Assembly (NCBI RefSeq): GCF_014190875.1
Contig: NZ_JACHVS010000001.1
Span: 620,001-684,000 of the forward strand
DNA from: Paeniglutamicibacter cryotolerans
GTDB lineage: Bacteria; Actinomycetota; Actinomycetes; Actinomycetales; Micrococcaceae
Direction: 5' to 3'
DNA: 64,000 bases
Shown here: positions 63,139-64,000 of the stretch, piece after piece
Layout of the letters: each line of letters opens with the position of its first letter
Numbering within the stretch: the first letter of the stretch is position 1
Position numbers and translations under genes: made by a program
The notes under the pieces: generated by a model
Databases searched by the model: none
Told to the model about the DNA's origin: nothing
The model's input: only the letters and a program-made list of their open reading frames with translations

Positions 63139-64000
63139 TTGAGCCACCACGTCAGCTCCACCGTCGCCGACGGCCTGGGCATCATCACGCTGGACCGCCC
63201 CTCGAAGATCAACGCGCTCACGGGCGGCATGCTCCGGGAACTTGCCCGCACCCTCACCACATGGGCCGATAACCCGGCCGTAAAGACGGTGCTCCTGCTG
63301 GGAAACGGCGAGCGTGGTTTCTGCGCCGGGGGTGACATCAAGGATTTCCACACCGCCATCGTCAGCGGCAACCACTCGGACTTCACCGGAATTCTGGCCG
63401 GGGAATTTGCCATGAACCTGATCATCGCCACTTACCCGAAACCGGTGGCAAGCATGATGCACGGGCTGACGATGGGAGGCGGTGTTGGACTGGGGTCCCA
63501 TGCAGGAATCAGAATCGTCGCACCGAACTCGAAGCTGGCCATGCCCGAGGTGAAGATCGGATACAGTCCCGATGTCGGTGGCACGCACCTGTTGGGCAAC
63601 GCCCCGGGGCGTCTGGGCGAATACCTGGCCATGACCGGAACCACGATGGACGCGGCGGACGCCATCCATGCCGGCTTCGCGGACTTCATGGTCGCCGCCG
63701 AGGACTTCGACGACGTACTGGCCACGCTGCCGGATCTGGCCGGGCTGCCCGCGCTCGAGACATCGATGGCACTGGAAATCCTGCTCGGAAAGCCGGCCCG
63801 CTCGGACCTTGCTGCCCGCCAGCCATGGATCGACGATATGTTCTCGGCCCCGACGTCGGCGACGATCCTCGAGCGGCTTGATGCGGCAGGACATGCCGGG
63901 GCACGCGAAGCAGCCGAAATGATCAGAGCCAATTCCCCGCTGGGTGTTGAAACAGCACTACAGGCCGTCCGGGCCGCCCGCTCGGAAAACCACTTGCGCT
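63139..64000 (+). CDS. 3-hydroxyisobutyryl-CoA hydrolase, 3' end outside the window
   Basis: At least 287 residues are visible. The crotonase-fold oxyanion and family blocks are RGFCAGGDIKDFH, MMHGLTMGGGVGLGSHAG and AMPEVKIGYSPDVGGTHLLG, which match the HIBCH/ECH_2 group rather than simple enoyl-CoA hydratases. The reaction frees 3-hydroxyisobutyrate in valine breakdown. The TTG at 63139 has AAAGGA about 8 bases upstream; an in-frame ATG at 63118 would add seven residues. It is divergent from pcaF, and the operator lies between them. Confidence 0.85.
   Translation, partial: MSHHVSSTVADGLGIITLDRPSKINALTGGMLRELARTLTTWADNPAVKTVLLLGNGERGFCAGGDIKDFHTAIVSGNHSDFTGILAGEFAMNLIIATYPKPVASMMHGLTMGGGVGLGSHAGIRIVAPNSKLAMPEVKIGYSPDVGGTHLLGNAPGRLGEYLAMTGTTMDAADAIHAGFADFMVAAEDFDDVLATLPDLAGLPALETSMALEILLGKPARSDLAARQPWIDDMFSAPTSATILERLDAAGHAGAREAAEMIRANSPLGVETALQAVRAARSENHLR

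Noticed and set aside
63082..63894. 270-codon minus-strand open frame opposite the hydroxyisobutyryl-CoA hydrolase
   Set aside because: Antisense of a conserved crotonase-fold gene; no motif.
1..64000. CRISPR arrays, tRNA or rRNA genes, insertion sequences, prophage
   Set aside because: Looked for spaced direct repeats, cloverleaf-like sequences and transposase or integrase motifs; none could be supported.

Overview
The window is a high-GC chromosomal segment from an actinobacterium, most likely a Micrococcaceae member of the Arthrobacter/Paeniglutamicibacter/Glutamicibacter type. I infer this from codon usage, frequent GTG/TTG starts, a topaquinone copper amine oxidase, a beta-ketoadipate operon of actinobacterial type, and several secreted SH3b-repeat wall proteins. 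I saw no rRNA, tRNA, CRISPR array, transposase or phage structural gene. The lifestyle suggested is soil heterotrophy: oxidation of amines, aromatics and acyl-CoAs, organosulfur or amide scavenging, drug efflux and cell-wall turnover.

Layout. 1-4865: end of a DHA2-type MFS pump with a TetR regulator, then an acyl-CoA dehydrogenase, an alpha/beta hydrolase and a thiolase. 4865-5500: two look-alike structured RNA elements flank a 46-residue protein ending in a conserved SFPASDPPS tail. 5500-9904: aldo/keto reductase, PAS-EAL cyclic-di-GMP phosphodiesterase, aldehyde dehydrogenase. 10002-16483: META lipoprotein and three SH3b-repeat proteins (M15 carboxypeptidase, M23 endopeptidase, SH3b-only) with an AI-2E-type membrane protein. 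16825-22821: ferritin, a decayed sortase-anchored Sdr-type surface protein, tex interrupted by two in-frame TAG codons, and small proteins. 22815-26341: 2-hydroxyacid dehydrogenase, APC permease, broken SDR.

26525-33361 is a tightly coupled minus-strand operon: amidohydrolase, substrate-binding lipoprotein (frameshifted), two permeases, ATPase and sulfatase. A divergent TetR gene (33551) shares its upstream region, which carries candidate operators. 35333-39546 holds an AraC (FeaR-like) regulator, a TetR regulator with a 22-bp operator, copper amine oxidase and a membrane protein. 39684-41001 contains remnants of an M24 peptidase and an SLC13-type transporter; a 7-bp tandem repeat breaks the M24 reading frame. 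41065-44520: FAD amine oxidoreductase and S9 peptidase. 46029-49520: a TetR regulator sits between two MFS pumps, with a perfect 30-bp operator.

49927-58694: cold shock protein, LLM flavin oxidoreductase, LysR, a MacB-type ABC pair with signs of inactivation, and a secreted SpoIID/LytB protein. 58744-62963 is a pca operon (pcaF-pcaI-pcaJ, two DUF202 membrane proteins, IclR regulator). The pcaF promoter carries an inverted repeat that recurs almost exactly in front of the aldehyde dehydrogenase gene at 8407. The window ends inside a 3-hydroxyisobutyryl-CoA hydrolase gene.

A striking general feature is the number of freshly broken genes: tex, SDR, SBP, M24, SLC13, the surface protein and the ABC permease. 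This suggests ongoing gene loss or, for the single-base cases, residual sequencing error. No raw data were available to separate the two.
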